Below, one piece after another: positions 44,651 through 53,210 of a DNA stretch of 64,000 bases; positions within the stretch are counted from its first letter, which is position 1, and every line of letters starts with the position of its first letter. The notes under the pieces were generated by a model, which was given only the letters and a program-made list of their open reading frames with translations, ran no database searches and was not told the DNA's origin. Where the stretch lies: contig NZ_CP119785.1 of the NCBI RefSeq assembly GCF_029338235.1, forward strand, positions 434,001 through 498,000. The letters run 5' to 3'. Source of the stretch: Haloarcula rara (GTDB lineage: Archaea > Halobacteriota > Halobacteria > Halobacteriales > Haloarculaceae). A program made the position numbers and the translations under genes.

Positions 44651-45082
44651 TCAGTGGGTCGCGTCGGCCGATTCGCCGTTTTTGCGAACGTCCGCGCTGG
44701 TCTCCTCGTCCGCGCCGGTCTCCTCGTCCGCGCCGGTCTCCTCGTCCGCGCCGGTCTCTTCGTCCGCGCTGACCTCGTCGAAGACGGGGAGGACTAGGTC
44801 GCCGCCTTCGACCAGTTCGTCGCCCATCCCGTTTATCAGTTGCTCGCCCGTCGATTCGGCGGCGGGGGGCACGTCGACCGGCAGGTCCTCCCGCCTGATT
44901 GTCGCGACCGACTGTCCCTGTTCCTCGAAGCGGTCGATGGCGTCGTCCCATGATTCCGGGGGGCCGTGTTCGGCCGTGTGGTCTATCGTCACCCCGACGT
45001 ACTCACACTCCTGACAGCCGACGGTCTCCCGCTCGCCTAGCTGATAGCGCGTCAGCGTTCCCCCACACCGTGGACAGTTCAT
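44651..45082 (-). CDS. Zinc-ribbon protein with acidic repeats
   Basis: 143 residues. The N-terminus is a zinc ribbon, CPRCG at 3-7 and CQECE at about 23, with a short beta pattern in between. The middle (~45-105) is unremarkable, and the C-terminus holds four copies of A-D-E-E-T-G followed by a charged end. I see no membrane segment. This type of small haloarchaeal zinc-ribbon protein is common, and its function is unknown. It is divergent from the tnpB element, whose left end begins ~70 bases upstream of its start. Confidence 0.7.
   Translation of the reverse strand: MNCPRCGGTLTRYQLGERETVGCQECEYVGVTIDHTAEHGPPESWDDAIDRFEEQGQSVATIRREDLPVDVPPAAESTGEQLINGMGDELVEGGDLVLPVFDEVSADEETGADEETGADEETGADEETSADVRKNGESADATH
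44701..44772. repeat. 18-bp tandem repeat inside a coding region
   Basis: Four 18-base units (TCTCCTCGTCCGCGCCGG, the last with two or three changes) encode the repeated A-D-E-E-T-G in the zinc-ribbon protein. Being a multiple of three, copy-number change would keep the frame. Confidence 0.9.
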
Positions 45083-45289
45083 ACTGCACGCTTTGCCACT
45101 CTGGGGCTTAATTCTATGGTCGGCTGCGAAAAGGAAACCGGCTATCTTGATTCAGCGAGAGAATCCCGGCCTTCAGGCCGGGCGTGAATCGCGTACGCCC
45201 TGTGGTACAGTCCACGCGGGTCTGCCGGGCCGGATATTCCACTTCCACTCCGGTCGGCAAGCCATTATGTAGCCAGCCCGTCACAGGCT

Positions 45290-46546
45290 ATGTGTAGCGA
45301 ATCAGGCATGCGCACCTACGTTGCATCCATCCGCAACCATCAGCAGGTGCGTGACGACCTCGATTCGCTCGGGTTCGCCGCCTCAAAACTCTGGAACGTC
45401 GCCCGGTGGACGTGTGACCGCATCTGGCACGAAACCGGGACGATTCCAGACCACGGCACACTCAAAGCGTACCTCAAGAACCACGAACGCTACGCGGATT
45501 TGAACGCACAATCCAGTCAGGCAATTCTCGAAGAATTGGCTGAGGCGTTCGAGTCGTGGTACGCCCACCGCGAGAACGGTAACGAGGACGCGAACCCACC
45601 CGGCTACCGCAAGCACGGCGACGACCATCCGCGCTCGACGGTCACGTTCAAAGAGGACGGCTTCAAGCACGACCCTGACCACAACAGGATTCGACTCTCG
45701 AAAGGGTCGAATCTCAAAGAGTCGTGGTCCGACTTCGTTCTCTGTGAGTACGCCGCTGACCCGGACGTGGACGTACAGAACGTCCAGCAGGTCCGGGCGG
45801 TCTGGACCGGCGACGAATGGGAGTTACACATCGTCTGTCGCGTCGAAACTGGCGACCCGGAGCCACCGGGCGACCGGATTGCAGGTATCGACCTCGGCAT
45901 CTGTAATTTTGCCGCCGTTGCAGTCGGTGATGAGGCCCTACTGTACCCCGGTGGCGCACTCAAAGAGGACGACTACTACTTCCAGAAAGAGCGAGCGAAA
46001 TGCGACGACAGCGACTCCTGCCAAGCACGACGACTGGACCGCAAGCGCCGGGGCAGACGTGACCACTTCTTGCACGCTGTTTCAGCGGATATAGTGGCCG
46101 AGTGTGCCACCCGCAACGTCGGGACGATTGCCGTGGGCGACCTCTCTGGTATCCGCGAGGGAACCGACTGGAGCGACCACGGCAATCTGGACCTCCACGG
46201 GTGGGCGTTCGACCGCTTCATCGAGATGCTGGAATACAAAGCCGCCGAGCGCGGCATCAGCGTCGAGCGCGTGGACGAACGCGAGACCTCGAAGTCGTGT
46301 GCGTCTTGCGGAACCACCGACGACAGCCAGCGCGTCGAGCGTGGGTTATACGTCTGCAAGGAGTGTGGGCTGGTCGCCAACGCCGACGTGAACGGGGCTG
46401 CGAACATCCGACAGAAGGTACTCCCGAATCTCGCCCGTGACGGGGGAGATAGGGATAACGGCTGGATGGCACAGCCAGCGGTGCGCCTGTTCGACAAATC
46501 AACGGGGCGAGTAGCCCCACAAGAACAGGCGAACCGCGAACCATAA
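45290..46546 (+). CDS. tnpB: TnpB RNA-guided nuclease of an IS605-type element
   Basis: 418 residues, full length. TnpB is the compact Cas12 ancestor that uses a right-end RNA (omega RNA) to cut DNA next to a short target motif, favouring retention of the element. The RuvC triad is present: Asp in IAGIDLGICNF (~200), Glu in AVGDLSGIREG (~286) and Asp in NADVNGAANIRQ (~365). The zinc finger has CASCG and CKECG (~338-360). The N-terminal helical/wedge part opens YVASIRNHQQVRDDLDSLGF. It looks intact and possibly active. The start could instead be the ATG six codons in. Confidence 0.92.
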   Translation: MCSESGMRTYVASIRNHQQVRDDLDSLGFAASKLWNVARWTCDRIWHETGTIPDHGTLKAYLKNHERYADLNAQSSQAILEELAEAFESWYAHRENGNEDANPPGYRKHGDDHPRSTVTFKEDGFKHDPDHNRIRLSKGSNLKESWSDFVLCEYAADPDVDVQNVQQVRAVWTGDEWELHIVCRVETGDPEPPGDRIAGIDLGICNFAAVAVGDEALLYPGGALKEDDYYFQKERAKCDDSDSCQARRLDRKRRGRRDHFLHAVSADIVAECATRNVGTIAVGDLSGIREGTDWSDHGNLDLHGWAFDRFIEMLEYKAAERGISVERVDERETSKSCASCGTTDDSQRVERGLYVCKECGLVANADVNGAANIRQKVLPNLARDGGDRDNGWMAQPAVRLFDKSTGRVAPQEQANREP

Positions 46547-46594
46547 TATCCCAACGCTTGGGAAACCGCGCCGTTTACCGCGCGGAGGATGTCA
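46440..46594 (+). ncRNA. Candidate omega RNA at the tnpB 3' end
   Basis: In this family the guide RNA overlaps the 3' end of tnpB and extends to the right end of the element, with the guide taken from flanking DNA. Here two hairpins (46549-46563, 46566-46585) follow the stop, and the putative guide would begin after about 46594, inside the psmA 3' coding end. The borders and expression are inference. Confidence 0.4.
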
Positions 46595-47362
46595 TTCCTC
46601 GTCGACGTCGTCCGCGTCCTCGGCGTCGGGGTCGGCCAGCAGGTCGGCCGCCTCCAGATGCTCGCGCTTCTCGTCGTCGGAAAGCTCGCCGAACTCTTCG
46701 GTCTCGACGTCGATGGTCGCGATGCCGATACCTTCGGGAGCGAGTCCGTCCTCGGCGACCGACGCGAGCGCTTCGAGCGCGAGGTCGACGCCCTCGGACA
46801 GTTCCATCGACTCGTCGTAATGTGCTTCGAGGTAGTCGCGGATATCACCCCGGTCGGCACCCACGGCCAACGCCTTCCACTCGTAGGGGGTCCCCGAGGG
46901 GTCCGTCTCGTAGAGACGGGGCTCGCCGTTGGCGATGCCGGCGATGATGAGCGCGACGCCGAAGGGTCGGGCCCCGCCGACCTGCGTGTACTGCTGGATG
47001 TAGTCCGTGATCTCCTTCGTGAGCGTCTCGACGCCGACGGGCTCGCCATAGCGCAGGTGGTTGACCTGGGCCTGCCGGCGAGCGAAGTCGATGAGCTGGC
47101 GGGCGTCGGCCACGTGGCCGGCGCTCGCGATACCGATGTGGTCGTCGGCCTTGTGTATCTTCTCGACGGAGGAGCGTTCCATCAGCGGCGAGCGGATGCG
47201 CTTGTCGACGGCCAGGACGACACCGTCGCTCGTCCGGATGCCGATGCTCGCCGTGCCGCGTTTGACCGCCTCGCGGGCGTACTCGACCTGGTAGAGACGC
47301 CCGTCCGGAGAGAAGATAGTGATCCCGCGGTCGTACGCCTGCTGTTGGTTTTGTCCCTGCAT
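46592..47362 (-). CDS. psmA: 20S proteasome subunit alpha
   Basis: 256 residues. Alpha subunits form the outer rings and gate of the 20S proteasome. The N-terminal signature YDRGITIFSPDGRLYQVEYA (~10-29) is exact, followed by VKRGTASIGIRTSDGVVLAV. The C-terminus is extended and very acidic (ADPDAEDADDVDEE), as is usual in haloarchaea. Haloarchaea may carry a second alpha gene. It is the last gene of the rnp3-membrane protein-rnp2-psmA run; the tnpB element ends exactly at its stop codon. Confidence 0.95.
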   Translation of the reverse strand: MQGQNQQQAYDRGITIFSPDGRLYQVEYAREAVKRGTASIGIRTSDGVVLAVDKRIRSPLMERSSVEKIHKADDHIGIASAGHVADARQLIDFARRQAQVNHLRYGEPVGVETLTKEITDYIQQYTQVGGARPFGVALIIAGIANGEPRLYETDPSGTPYEWKALAVGADRGDIRDYLEAHYDESMELSEGVDLALEALASVAEDGLAPEGIGIATIDVETEEFGELSDDEKREHLEAADLLADPDAEDADDVDEE

Positions 47363-47366
47363 AGTG

Positions 47367-47843
47367 TTAGATGTCGAGGTCTGTCGCGCCGACGAACCCG
47401 TCGTCGGTCGCTACGTCCACCCGCCCGTCGCGGGCGACCGCACGCCGGTCTCGGGTCTCGAACACGACCTGTCTCTGTTCCGGCCCTTTTGCCGGGCCGC
47501 GTATATATTTTTCCTCACACGCGCGCACGGTGCCGCTGGTGCCGGTGACACTGAGACCCACGGGCGCGCCGTCGACGCTGTCCAGACAGGCGAGCGCCGC
47601 GCGGGCGGCCTCGGTGTGGCCGCGTCGGACCCGGACGATAGCGTGGCCGACACCGTCCTCGTGGGTAAAGCGAAGGACGGTCATGTCCGCGTCGGCGCTG
47701 CCAGTGTCGCCAAGCAGGTTCTGGGTCGCGTACCACACCTCACGCTGGAAACTTCGCCGGTTCAGGTCGGCGTCGGGCCACGTCTCGATAGCGACGGCGA
47801 GATAGCGCCAGCGGGGCTGGAGATGTTTCGGCAGATGTTTCAC
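47367..47843 (-). CDS. rnp2: RNase P protein component 2 (Pop5)
   Basis: 158 residues. Pop5 binds the catalytic domain of RNase P RNA and partners with Rpp30 (rnp3, 560 bases upstream). It has the Pop5 start MKHLPKHLQPRWRYLAVAIE, RRSFQREVWYATQNLLGDTG (~29) and VGHAIVRVRRGHTEAARAAL (~64). The C-terminal tail after residue ~125 is a haloarchaeal addition. It is followed by psmA after three bases, the common archaeal order. Confidence 0.92.
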   Translation of the reverse strand: MKHLPKHLQPRWRYLAVAIETWPDADLNRRSFQREVWYATQNLLGDTGSADADMTVLRFTHEDGVGHAIVRVRRGHTEAARAALACLDSVDGAPVGLSVTGTSGTVRACEEKYIRGPAKGPEQRQVVFETRDRRAVARDGRVDVATDDGFVGATDLDI

Positions 47844-47926
47844 GGGGAAACACCCCCGCAGTCAGCGTCCATACCTCGCGTTAGCGGGCCGGAGTGAAAA
47901 CGGATGTCATCGCCGTCTCGTTGCGA

Positions 47927-48346
47927 TCACCGGAGTGTCGACCCGTGTCGACTGGCACTGTCGGACTCGTCGATGTTGGACGGTTCTATCCGCTCGACCG
48001 GACTCCGGACGAGCAGATACAGGACAGACAGAACCATCCCGAGGCTCTCGACGACAATGACGGGGTCAGCGGCCCGAAGCGCGGGGGCGCTGAGCGCGAT
48101 GACGCCGAGGAAGACGGCGATAGTCATCTGTCGGGACAGGACGAACGCACTGACCAGCGCCCCGGTGACGAGTCCCAGGATAGTCCCGACCGCGAACGTC
48201 ACCGGGACGGAATCCAGGACCAGAACCGAACTGAGTGACGTCGCATCGACCGACGCCAGTGCGCCCCCCAATAGGTACTTTGTGCCCACCACGCCCGCAA
48301 GCGAGGCGACCACGAGACCGCCGAACTTCGGGCTCGTGTTTGCCAT
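47927..48346 (-). CDS. Four-helix membrane protein between rnp3 and rnp2
   Basis: 139 residues with four hydrophobic stretches: FGGLVVASLAGVVGTKYLLG, VPVTFAVGTILGLVTGALVS, MTIAVFLGVIALSAPALRA and VIVVESLGMVLSVLYLLV. The last ~25 residues are polar. I recognise no family. An AT-rich CTAATATATGG surrounds its start (48346 on the minus strand). It breaks the usual direct rnp3-rnp2 neighbourhood and could be a haloarchaeal insertion. Confidence 0.65.
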   Translation of the reverse strand: MANTSPKFGGLVVASLAGVVGTKYLLGGALASVDATSLSSVLVLDSVPVTFAVGTILGLVTGALVSAFVLSRQMTIAVFLGVIALSAPALRAADPVIVVESLGMVLSVLYLLVRSPVERIEPSNIDESDSASRHGSTLR

Positions 48347-48400
48347 ATATTAGCTTTGTGGCCCTCATGGTAAATAAAGGTAGGAGGTTTCAGGAAATCA

Positions 48401-49093
48401 TCACGAATCGTCCAGTCGGACCCCGGGCTCGACGTACGAGTCACCCATCCGCTCGCGGTTGCGGTCGGCCAGGCGGCCCCACTCGGCCAGCCCGGAGCGG
48501 ATATCGTCGGGGTCGAACCCGATTGCCTCGCCCAGCGCGGCCAGCTCCCGCGGCGCGCGAAACTCCAGGTGGCTCCGCGGGTCGGCGCTGACGACGAAGG
48601 GCGCGTCGGCGTCGGCGACGAGCTCACGGAGTTTCCGGAGGCCACGCAGCCGGCGGACACGGCTGCCGCCCTCGCCCTGGATGACAGGGCGGAGAGTGAA
48701 CTCGACGCGGACGTCGTTGTCGGCAGCGGCCGTGGCCAGCACGTGGTTGAAATCGCCGTCGCCCGCCATCGGGTGGGCGAGCACGTCGACGGCGGGGTTC
48801 TCGACGGCGAAGCGGTTGATCGCGCTGTCGCCGCCGTGGACGACGACGAGCGTCCGTTTCGAGCGGTAGTTACCCACGAGGCCGCTGGCCTGTGCGGGGT
48901 CGTCGGCTCGAATCTCGACGCCGTCGACCACGTCCACGTCGACCGCCTCCCGGACAGCCGCGATATTGTCGGGCTGTCCCTCGTTGCCGTGGTTCCGGAC
49001 GACAACGCCGTCGAAGCCGTAGTCGGCGGCGGTCTCGACCTGTCGAGCGAGGGTGCTCGGCCCGTCAGGCCGTGCGTGGACCGCCTCGTACAT
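48401..49093 (-). CDS. rnp3: RNase P protein component 3 (Rpp30)
   Basis: 230 residues with a TIM-barrel fold that works as a pair with Pop5 on the RNase P RNA. Characteristic stretches are YGFDGVVVRNHGNE (~25), VVDGVEIRADDP (~56) and FVVSADPRSHLEFRAPRELA (~165). The length is normal for the archaeal family. The ATG at 49093 overlaps the TGA of the PF01877 gene by four bases, so it continues that operon. Confidence 0.92.
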   Translation of the reverse strand: MYEAVHARPDGPSTLARQVETAADYGFDGVVVRNHGNEGQPDNIAAVREAVDVDVVDGVEIRADDPAQASGLVGNYRSKRTLVVVHGGDSAINRFAVENPAVDVLAHPMAGDGDFNHVLATAAADNDVRVEFTLRPVIQGEGGSRVRRLRGLRKLRELVADADAPFVVSADPRSHLEFRAPRELAALGEAIGFDPDDIRSGLAEWGRLADRNRERMGDSYVEPGVRLDDS

Positions 49094-49518
49094 CACAGTT
49101 CGGCCAGCAGGTCCCGGGCGTTCTCGACCGCGTTCTCGCGTTTGGCGGGATAGGCCTCCACCTTCGCGCGGAACGTGATACCGTCGCCCCGCCGGACCTC
49201 GCCGCCGAAGGCGGCCTGTTTGTCGAGCGTGAGGAAAAACGAGCAGTTCTCGTCGACGCGGTCGTCAAGTTCCGCCCGCACGTCGTCGATGTCATCGAGT
49301 GTCGCCACCTGCGAGAGGACGTGGCGAACCTCGTCTGCGTTCTCGACGCGGGCAGAGAGGACCACGATACGGTCGCCGTAGTGGCCCTCGCTCTCGGCGC
49401 GCTCGATGGGGTACTCCTCGGGGAGATAGGTCCGGAGCGCTGCCTCGACGCGTTTGTCGTCCTCGGTGGCGTAGCAAAACGCCCGAAGGTCGACGTAGTG
49501 GAACGGAACCGACGGCAC
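49093..49518 (-). CDS. PF01877-type RNA-binding protein
   Basis: 141 residues of the archaeal COG1325/PF01877 family, linked to exosome and RNase P genes. The pattern FHYVDLRAFCYATEDDKRVE (~6-25), ERAESEGHYGDRIVVLSARV (~38) and FLTLDKQAAFGGEV (~94) is characteristic. A role in RNA processing is assumed from gene order, not shown. The start is GTG. It overlaps rnp3 and follows the DUF1918 gene by one base. Confidence 0.85.
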   Translation of the reverse strand: MPSVPFHYVDLRAFCYATEDDKRVEAALRTYLPEEYPIERAESEGHYGDRIVVLSARVENADEVRHVLSQVATLDDIDDVRAELDDRVDENCSFFLTLDKQAAFGGEVRRGDGITFRAKVEAYPAKRENAVENARDLLAEL

Positions 49519-49519
49519 C

Positions 49520-49702
49520 TTACTCCTCGCTAGCTTCGAGGTTGTCCTCGGGGACGCCCTGCTCCTGGCCGTCCTCGAAGGAGACCGTGTAGTTGGCGTC
49601 GCCGAACATCGTGTCGACGACCTGCGTGATGGTCCCAGTCTCGCCGTCGTAGTCGCTGTGCTCGTCGTGGAGAATAACCTCGTCGTCTTCTTCGAATGCC
49701 AT
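49520..49702 (-). CDS. DUF1918-like small acidic protein
   Basis: 60 residues, MAFEEDDEVILHDEHSDYDG at the start and a small beta-barrel pattern (GETGTITQVVDTM, YTVSFEDGQEQGVPEDNLE) recalling the SH3/KOW-like DUF1918 fold. It is the first gene of the run that ends with psmA and is separated from the next by a single base. It might bind RNA or protein, without evidence here. Confidence 0.75.
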   Translation of the reverse strand: MAFEEDDEVILHDEHSDYDGETGTITQVVDTMFGDANYTVSFEDGQEQGVPEDNLEASEE

Positions 49703-49882
49703 ACCCGCCGATACTCGATGGCTGCTCAAAAAGGGACTGATTCATCGGGCGGGCCTCCGGACAGCGGGAAGTCGGTGTGTCGAAGGGTTATAGTGATTCT
49801 CTCGCGTACCGCCCTCCATGATTGGTCCGTCTCGCCCCCCGCTGTCCGCGTGCGATAGCCACCACGGTCCGCTCGGAGACAG

Positions 49883-50449
49883 ATGACCACCGTCGACGAA
49901 CTGTGGTATCTCGCCGACGTGGCCAGTCAGCAGGCCGAACAGACCTACCACGAACTGGGAGAGCAGTACGACGAGTTCTTGGAGTTTACGCGCCACCGGC
50001 GAGTCAAGCGCCCCCGCTTTCGCACCGTCGCCGAGGACGCCCGGGACCACGGCGCCCCCTTCGGCGCGCACACGCTTCCCTACCGTCCCACCGGCGAGCT
50101 CCTGCTGGTGCGCCACGACGGCGTCGGTCGGTGGGTGTTGCCCGGCGGCGAACTCGATCCCGGCGAGTCGTTCAGGGAGGCCGCCCTCCGGGAGCTCGCC
50201 GAGGAGAGCGGTATCGAGGCCCGCATCGAGGGGCTGGGGATGCTCGGGCGCGTGGAGTTTTACTGCGAGAACAACAACACCTGGGGACTGCTCCCGGTGT
50301 TCGAGGCCCGCGCCGAAACGACCGAGATAGACGTCCGGGACCCGGACGGCGAGATCAGCGAGGCTCGCTGGTTCGACGAGCTCCCGGAGGATACGCGAGA
50401 CCGCGAGGAGATTCTGCGCTGGCGCGAGCGGCGGTTCGACCGGGACTAG
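49883..50449 (+). CDS. NUDIX hydrolase
   Basis: 188 residues. The first ~60 form a helical region (DVASQQAEQTYHELGEQYDE), then comes a NUDIX domain with the complete box GGELDPGESFREAALRELAE followed by ESGIE at about 88-112, so the metal-binding glutamates are all present. The family hydrolyses nucleoside diphosphate derivatives; this haloarchaeal subtype has no known substrate. It is divergent from the DUF1918 gene across 180 bases. Confidence 0.9.
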   Translation: MTTVDELWYLADVASQQAEQTYHELGEQYDEFLEFTRHRRVKRPRFRTVAEDARDHGAPFGAHTLPYRPTGELLLVRHDGVGRWVLPGGELDPGESFREAALRELAEESGIEARIEGLGMLGRVEFYCENNNTWGLLPVFEARAETTEIDVRDPDGEISEARWFDELPEDTRDREEILRWRERRFDRD

Positions 50450-50475
50450 AGTGTCGAGCAGACACCCGGCGGCGC

Positions 50476-50712
50476 TCACTCGGTCGCGCCCAGTTTGTCG
50501 CCGGCTTTCGCCTTCGCGGACTCTTTGGCCCGCTCTACCACCGGCTCGGCGTCGGCCCACTTCTCGCCGACCATCGCACCGACCAGGGCCCCGATGCCGG
50601 CACACGTGCTCGCGAGCTTCGGGCTGAGGAGTCCGCCGACGGCGCCACCGACGGCCCCGCCGGTGGCTGCGTACTTGGCACGGCTGAGCGCGCGGTTGAT
50701 TCGTTGTCGCAT
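50476..50712 (-). CDS. Small glycine-zipper membrane-associated protein
   Basis: 78 residues. A basic N-terminus (MRQRINRALSRAKYA) is followed by a glycine-zipper-like hydrophobic hairpin (ATGGAVGGAVGGLLS, then AGIGALVGAMVGEKW) and a charged helical end. The Gly-x3-Gly spacing suggests close helix packing in a membrane. It is converging on the NUDIX gene. No function is known to me. Confidence 0.6.
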   Translation of the reverse strand: MRQRINRALSRAKYAATGGAVGGAVGGLLSPKLASTCAGIGALVGAMVGEKWADAEPVVERAKESAKAKAGDKLGATE

Positions 50713-50765
50713 ACCTGAAAGTTCGACGCACGGACGTAAAAAGCCACGTGGCGACTGCCGGGCCT

Positions 50766-51590
50766 TTAGTCCGGGCCGAAGGACTGTCCCTCGCGGGCGT
50801 CCGCACCGAGCCGGCGAACCGTCGCCCGGGCGTTGCTAGCGTCGTAGCCAAAGAGCACCGAGTGGCCGTACTCCGCGGCCACCTCGGTCGCTTTGGCGAG
50901 GTCGTCGATATCGACGTCGACGGCGTACAGCTCGATGCTGAAGGGCGTCGAGAGGCGGTCGCGGAACCCCTTCGCGAGTATCTCCAGCCAGTAGGTCGTC
51001 GAGTAGGCCATATCGTAGATGGGGACGACGAACTCGTCGACGTAGGGTTCGATGTCGTCGACGGCGACGCCGGTGCGGGCCTCGAGATGGCCCGGATACG
51101 GGTCCGGGTAGAGTGTCAGATAGAGGTCCCCGGGGACCCGCTCGCGGGCCGCCGCGACGAAGTCGGTCATGACCTGGGTCCGCCAGGCCCCCCAGTCGTC
51201 GAAGTCGCTGTCGGCGAAGCGTCGCTCGCAGCGGTCGCAGTGGCAGTACTCCTCGCGCGGGAAGCCGACGTCGTCGAGACGGACGTCGCCGTTTACCTCG
51301 GCGGCCTCCTCGACGATGTCGAGCAGCCCCTCCCGGTAGCGGTCGTGGGTCGGACAGACGTAGGTCCAGTCGAAGTAGGGTTCGTTTCGTGTCGCAGCGG
51401 TTCCCTCGTCGTCGAACGCGAGCAGTTCCTCCTCGCCCTCGACGGCGTTGTCGCCGAAACACGAAACCATGTTCACCGCCCCCTCAACGGGCTCGGTCGC
51501 CCGCCCGGTGACGTCTTTGACCTCGTAGAACGCCCGGTCGAACTCCGACCACTCCGTCTCCTCCTCGTTTCGCGTGACGACGCCGTACAT
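50766..51590 (-). CDS. TIM-barrel, glycoside-hydrolase-like protein of unknown function
   Basis: 274 residues. The arrangement NMVSCFGDN, a YVCPTHDRYREGLLDIVEE stretch, RLDDVGFPREEYCHCDRCE with a Cys-x-Cys-x2-Cys cluster (~106-116), then LYLTLYPDPYPGHLEART and VVPIYDMAYS, reads like an alpha-amylase-type or family-10-type barrel, in which acidic residues after beta-strands are catalytic. No signal peptide is seen, so it is cytoplasmic. I cannot name a substrate. The start MYGVVTRNEEE at 51590 is chosen; earlier in-frame codons look non-coding. Confidence 0.65.
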   Translation of the reverse strand: MYGVVTRNEEETEWSEFDRAFYEVKDVTGRATEPVEGAVNMVSCFGDNAVEGEEELLAFDDEGTAATRNEPYFDWTYVCPTHDRYREGLLDIVEEAAEVNGDVRLDDVGFPREEYCHCDRCERRFADSDFDDWGAWRTQVMTDFVAAARERVPGDLYLTLYPDPYPGHLEARTGVAVDDIEPYVDEFVVPIYDMAYSTTYWLEILAKGFRDRLSTPFSIELYAVDVDIDDLAKATEVAAEYGHSVLFGYDASNARATVRRLGADAREGQSFGPD

Positions 51591-51666
51591 GCCCACGGCT
51601 AGGCCGGTCGGTCGGGTAAGCGTTCTGAAAAGGGTGGTTGGATACGATACGACGGCAGGAGCCGCG

Positions 51667-51738
51667 TTACTTCTTGACGACGTACGCCGCGCCGATAGCG
51701 GCGACAACCGTGAGCAGGAGGAGTATCTTCTTTGACAT
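51667..51738 (-). CDS. 23-residue membrane microprotein
   Basis: Reads MSKKILLLLTVVAAIGAAYV followed by VKK and a TAA stop: one transmembrane helix with lysines at both ends. A minus-strand TATA-like TTTATGA (51761-51767) lies 26 bases before the ATG, the spacing for a leaderless message. That argues for a real gene despite its size. It lies between the barrel-protein gene and thiC. Many haloarchaeal genomes have such tiny helices with unknown roles. Confidence 0.55.
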   Translation of the reverse strand: MSKKILLLLTVVAAIGAAYVVKK

Positions 51739-51787
51739 CGTTTCGTCGTAGGCAACCGCCTCATAAAGAACTATCGGAGCGTTGAGT

Positions 51788-53206
51788 TTAACCGTCGTCC
51801 CCGACCGCACCAGGTGGTATCGACGCGCCGTCGTGCGTGCCGACCGGCGGCCGGTTCACCTCGGCGGCGGGCGAGTCGCCGGCGTCGGTGCGCTCGTCTC
51901 CCGCCGTCTCGATATCGGCCATCTCGCCGTCTTCGCGGGCGTCCTGGTCGATACGCATCGAACAGAAGTCGACGCCACACATCGAGCAAAAGCGGGCCTC
52001 CTTGTAGTTATCACCGGGGAGGGTCTGGTCGTGGTACGACTTGGCGCGCTCGGGGTCCAGCGCCAGGTCGAACTGCTCGCGCCAGTCGAAGGCGTAGCGG
52101 GCCTCCGAGAGCGCGTCGTCCCACGCGCGGGCGCCCTCGCGACCGTTCGCGACATCGGCCGAATGCGCAGCGATACGGTAGGCCGCCAGCCCGTCCCGAA
52201 CGTCGTCCTGCTCGGGCAGTCCGAGATGCTCCTTGGGAGTAACGTAACAGAGCATGGCGGCGCCGGCCCGGGCGGCTTCGGTCGCCCCGATAGCGCTCGT
52301 GATGTGGTCGTATCCGGGCGCGATATCGGTCACCAGCGGCCCCAGCACGTAGAACGGCGCGCCGTCACAGACGCGCTGCTGGCGCTCGACCTGCTCGGCG
52401 ACCTGGTCCATCGGGACGTGACCCGGCCCCTCGACCATCACCTGCACACCGCGGTCCCAGGCGGTCCGGGTCAGTTCCCCGAGCGTGTCGAGTTCGGCGT
52501 ACTGCGCCTCGTCACCGGCATCGGCCAGCGACCCCGGCCGCAGTCCGTCGCCGAGGCTGAACGTGACGTCGTAGTCGGCGAAGATGCCGCATATCTCGTC
52601 GAACTCCGTATACAGGGGATTCTCCATCCCGTTTTCCTCAATCCACTGAGCCAGAATCGACCCGCCGCGCGAGACGATACCCGTCTTTCGGCCGTCCGTC
52701 AGCGGGAGATGTTCCATTAGAACGCCGGCGTGGATGGTCATGTAATCGACCCCCTGTCTGGCCTGCTTCTCGATGACGTCGAGCAGGAGCTCGTGGGTGA
52801 TGTCGGACGGTTCCTCGACCCGCTTGACCGCTTCGTAGATGGGGACCGTCCCGATGGGGACCGGCGAGTGTTCGATGTTGGCTTCGCGGATAGCGTCGAG
52901 GTCGCTCCCGGTCGAGAGGTCCATCACGGTGTCGGCGCCGTAGTGAACCGCAGTGTGGAGCTTTGCCAGTTCGCCCTCGAGGTCGCTCGTCTCCTCGCTG
53001 TTCCCGATGTTGGCGTTGACCTTCGTGCCGAACTCCCGGCCGATAATCATCGGGTCGAGCGAGTCGTGGCCGACGTTCGCCGGGATGACCGCCTGTCCGT
53101 CGGCGACCTGCTCGCGGACGAACGCCGTCTCGACGTTCTCCCGCTCGGCCACGCGTTCCATCGCTCCGGTCACTGTTCCGTTGCGAGCCGCCTGGAGCTG
53201 TGTCAT
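51788..53206 (-). CDS. thiC: Phosphomethylpyrimidine synthase
   Basis: 472 residues. ThiC rearranges aminoimidazole ribotide to the HMP-phosphate moiety of thiamine, a radical SAM reaction with a [4Fe-4S] cluster. The C-terminal cluster motif CSMCGVDFC (C-x2-C-x4-C, ~428-436) is intact, followed by a haloarchaeal acidic tail. Other family parts are [34 protein letters not shown] and [12 protein letters not shown] palindromic operator candidate sits directly before the start (53211-53232), so thiamine-dependent control at the promoter is likely. No THI-box riboswitch is seen. Confidence 0.95.
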   Translation of the reverse strand: MTQLQAARNGTVTGAMERVAERENVETAFVREQVADGQAVIPANVGHDSLDPMIIGREFGTKVNANIGNSEETSDLEGELAKLHTAVHYGADTVMDLSTGSDLDAIREANIEHSPVPIGTVPIYEAVKRVEEPSDITHELLLDVIEKQARQGVDYMTIHAGVLMEHLPLTDGRKTGIVSRGGSILAQWIEENGMENPLYTEFDEICGIFADYDVTFSLGDGLRPGSLADAGDEAQYAELDTLGELTRTAWDRGVQVMVEGPGHVPMDQVAEQVERQQRVCDGAPFYVLGPLVTDIAPGYDHITSAIGATEAARAGAAMLCYVTPKEHLGLPEQDDVRDGLAAYRIAAHSADVANGREGARAWDDALSEARYAFDWREQFDLALDPERAKSYHDQTLPGDNYKEARFCSMCGVDFCSMRIDQDAREDGEMADIETAGDERTDAGDSPAAEVNRPPVGTHDGASIPPGAVGDDG

Positions 53207-53210
53207 CGAT

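Larger units (their letters stand above)
45153..46594 (+). mobile_element. IS200/IS605-type element with tnpB only
   Basis: The left end AGCGAGAGAATCCCGGCCTT (45153 on) holds the hairpin CCCGGCCTTCAGGCCGGG (45165-45182), typical of haloarchaeal IS605-group ends. The right end, after the tnpB stop, has TCCCAACGCTTGGGA (46549-46563) and CCGCG...CGCGG (46566-46585) and finishes GGAGGATGTCA. There is no tnpA, so it cannot move by itself. The right border touches the psmA stop codon at 46592-46594. The borders are estimated from hairpins, not from a comparison. Confidence 0.75.

Noticed and set aside
45153..45289. tnpA-type transposase fragment before tnpB
   Set aside because: Only the hairpin end and about 100 non-coding bases are present; no HUH motif in any frame.
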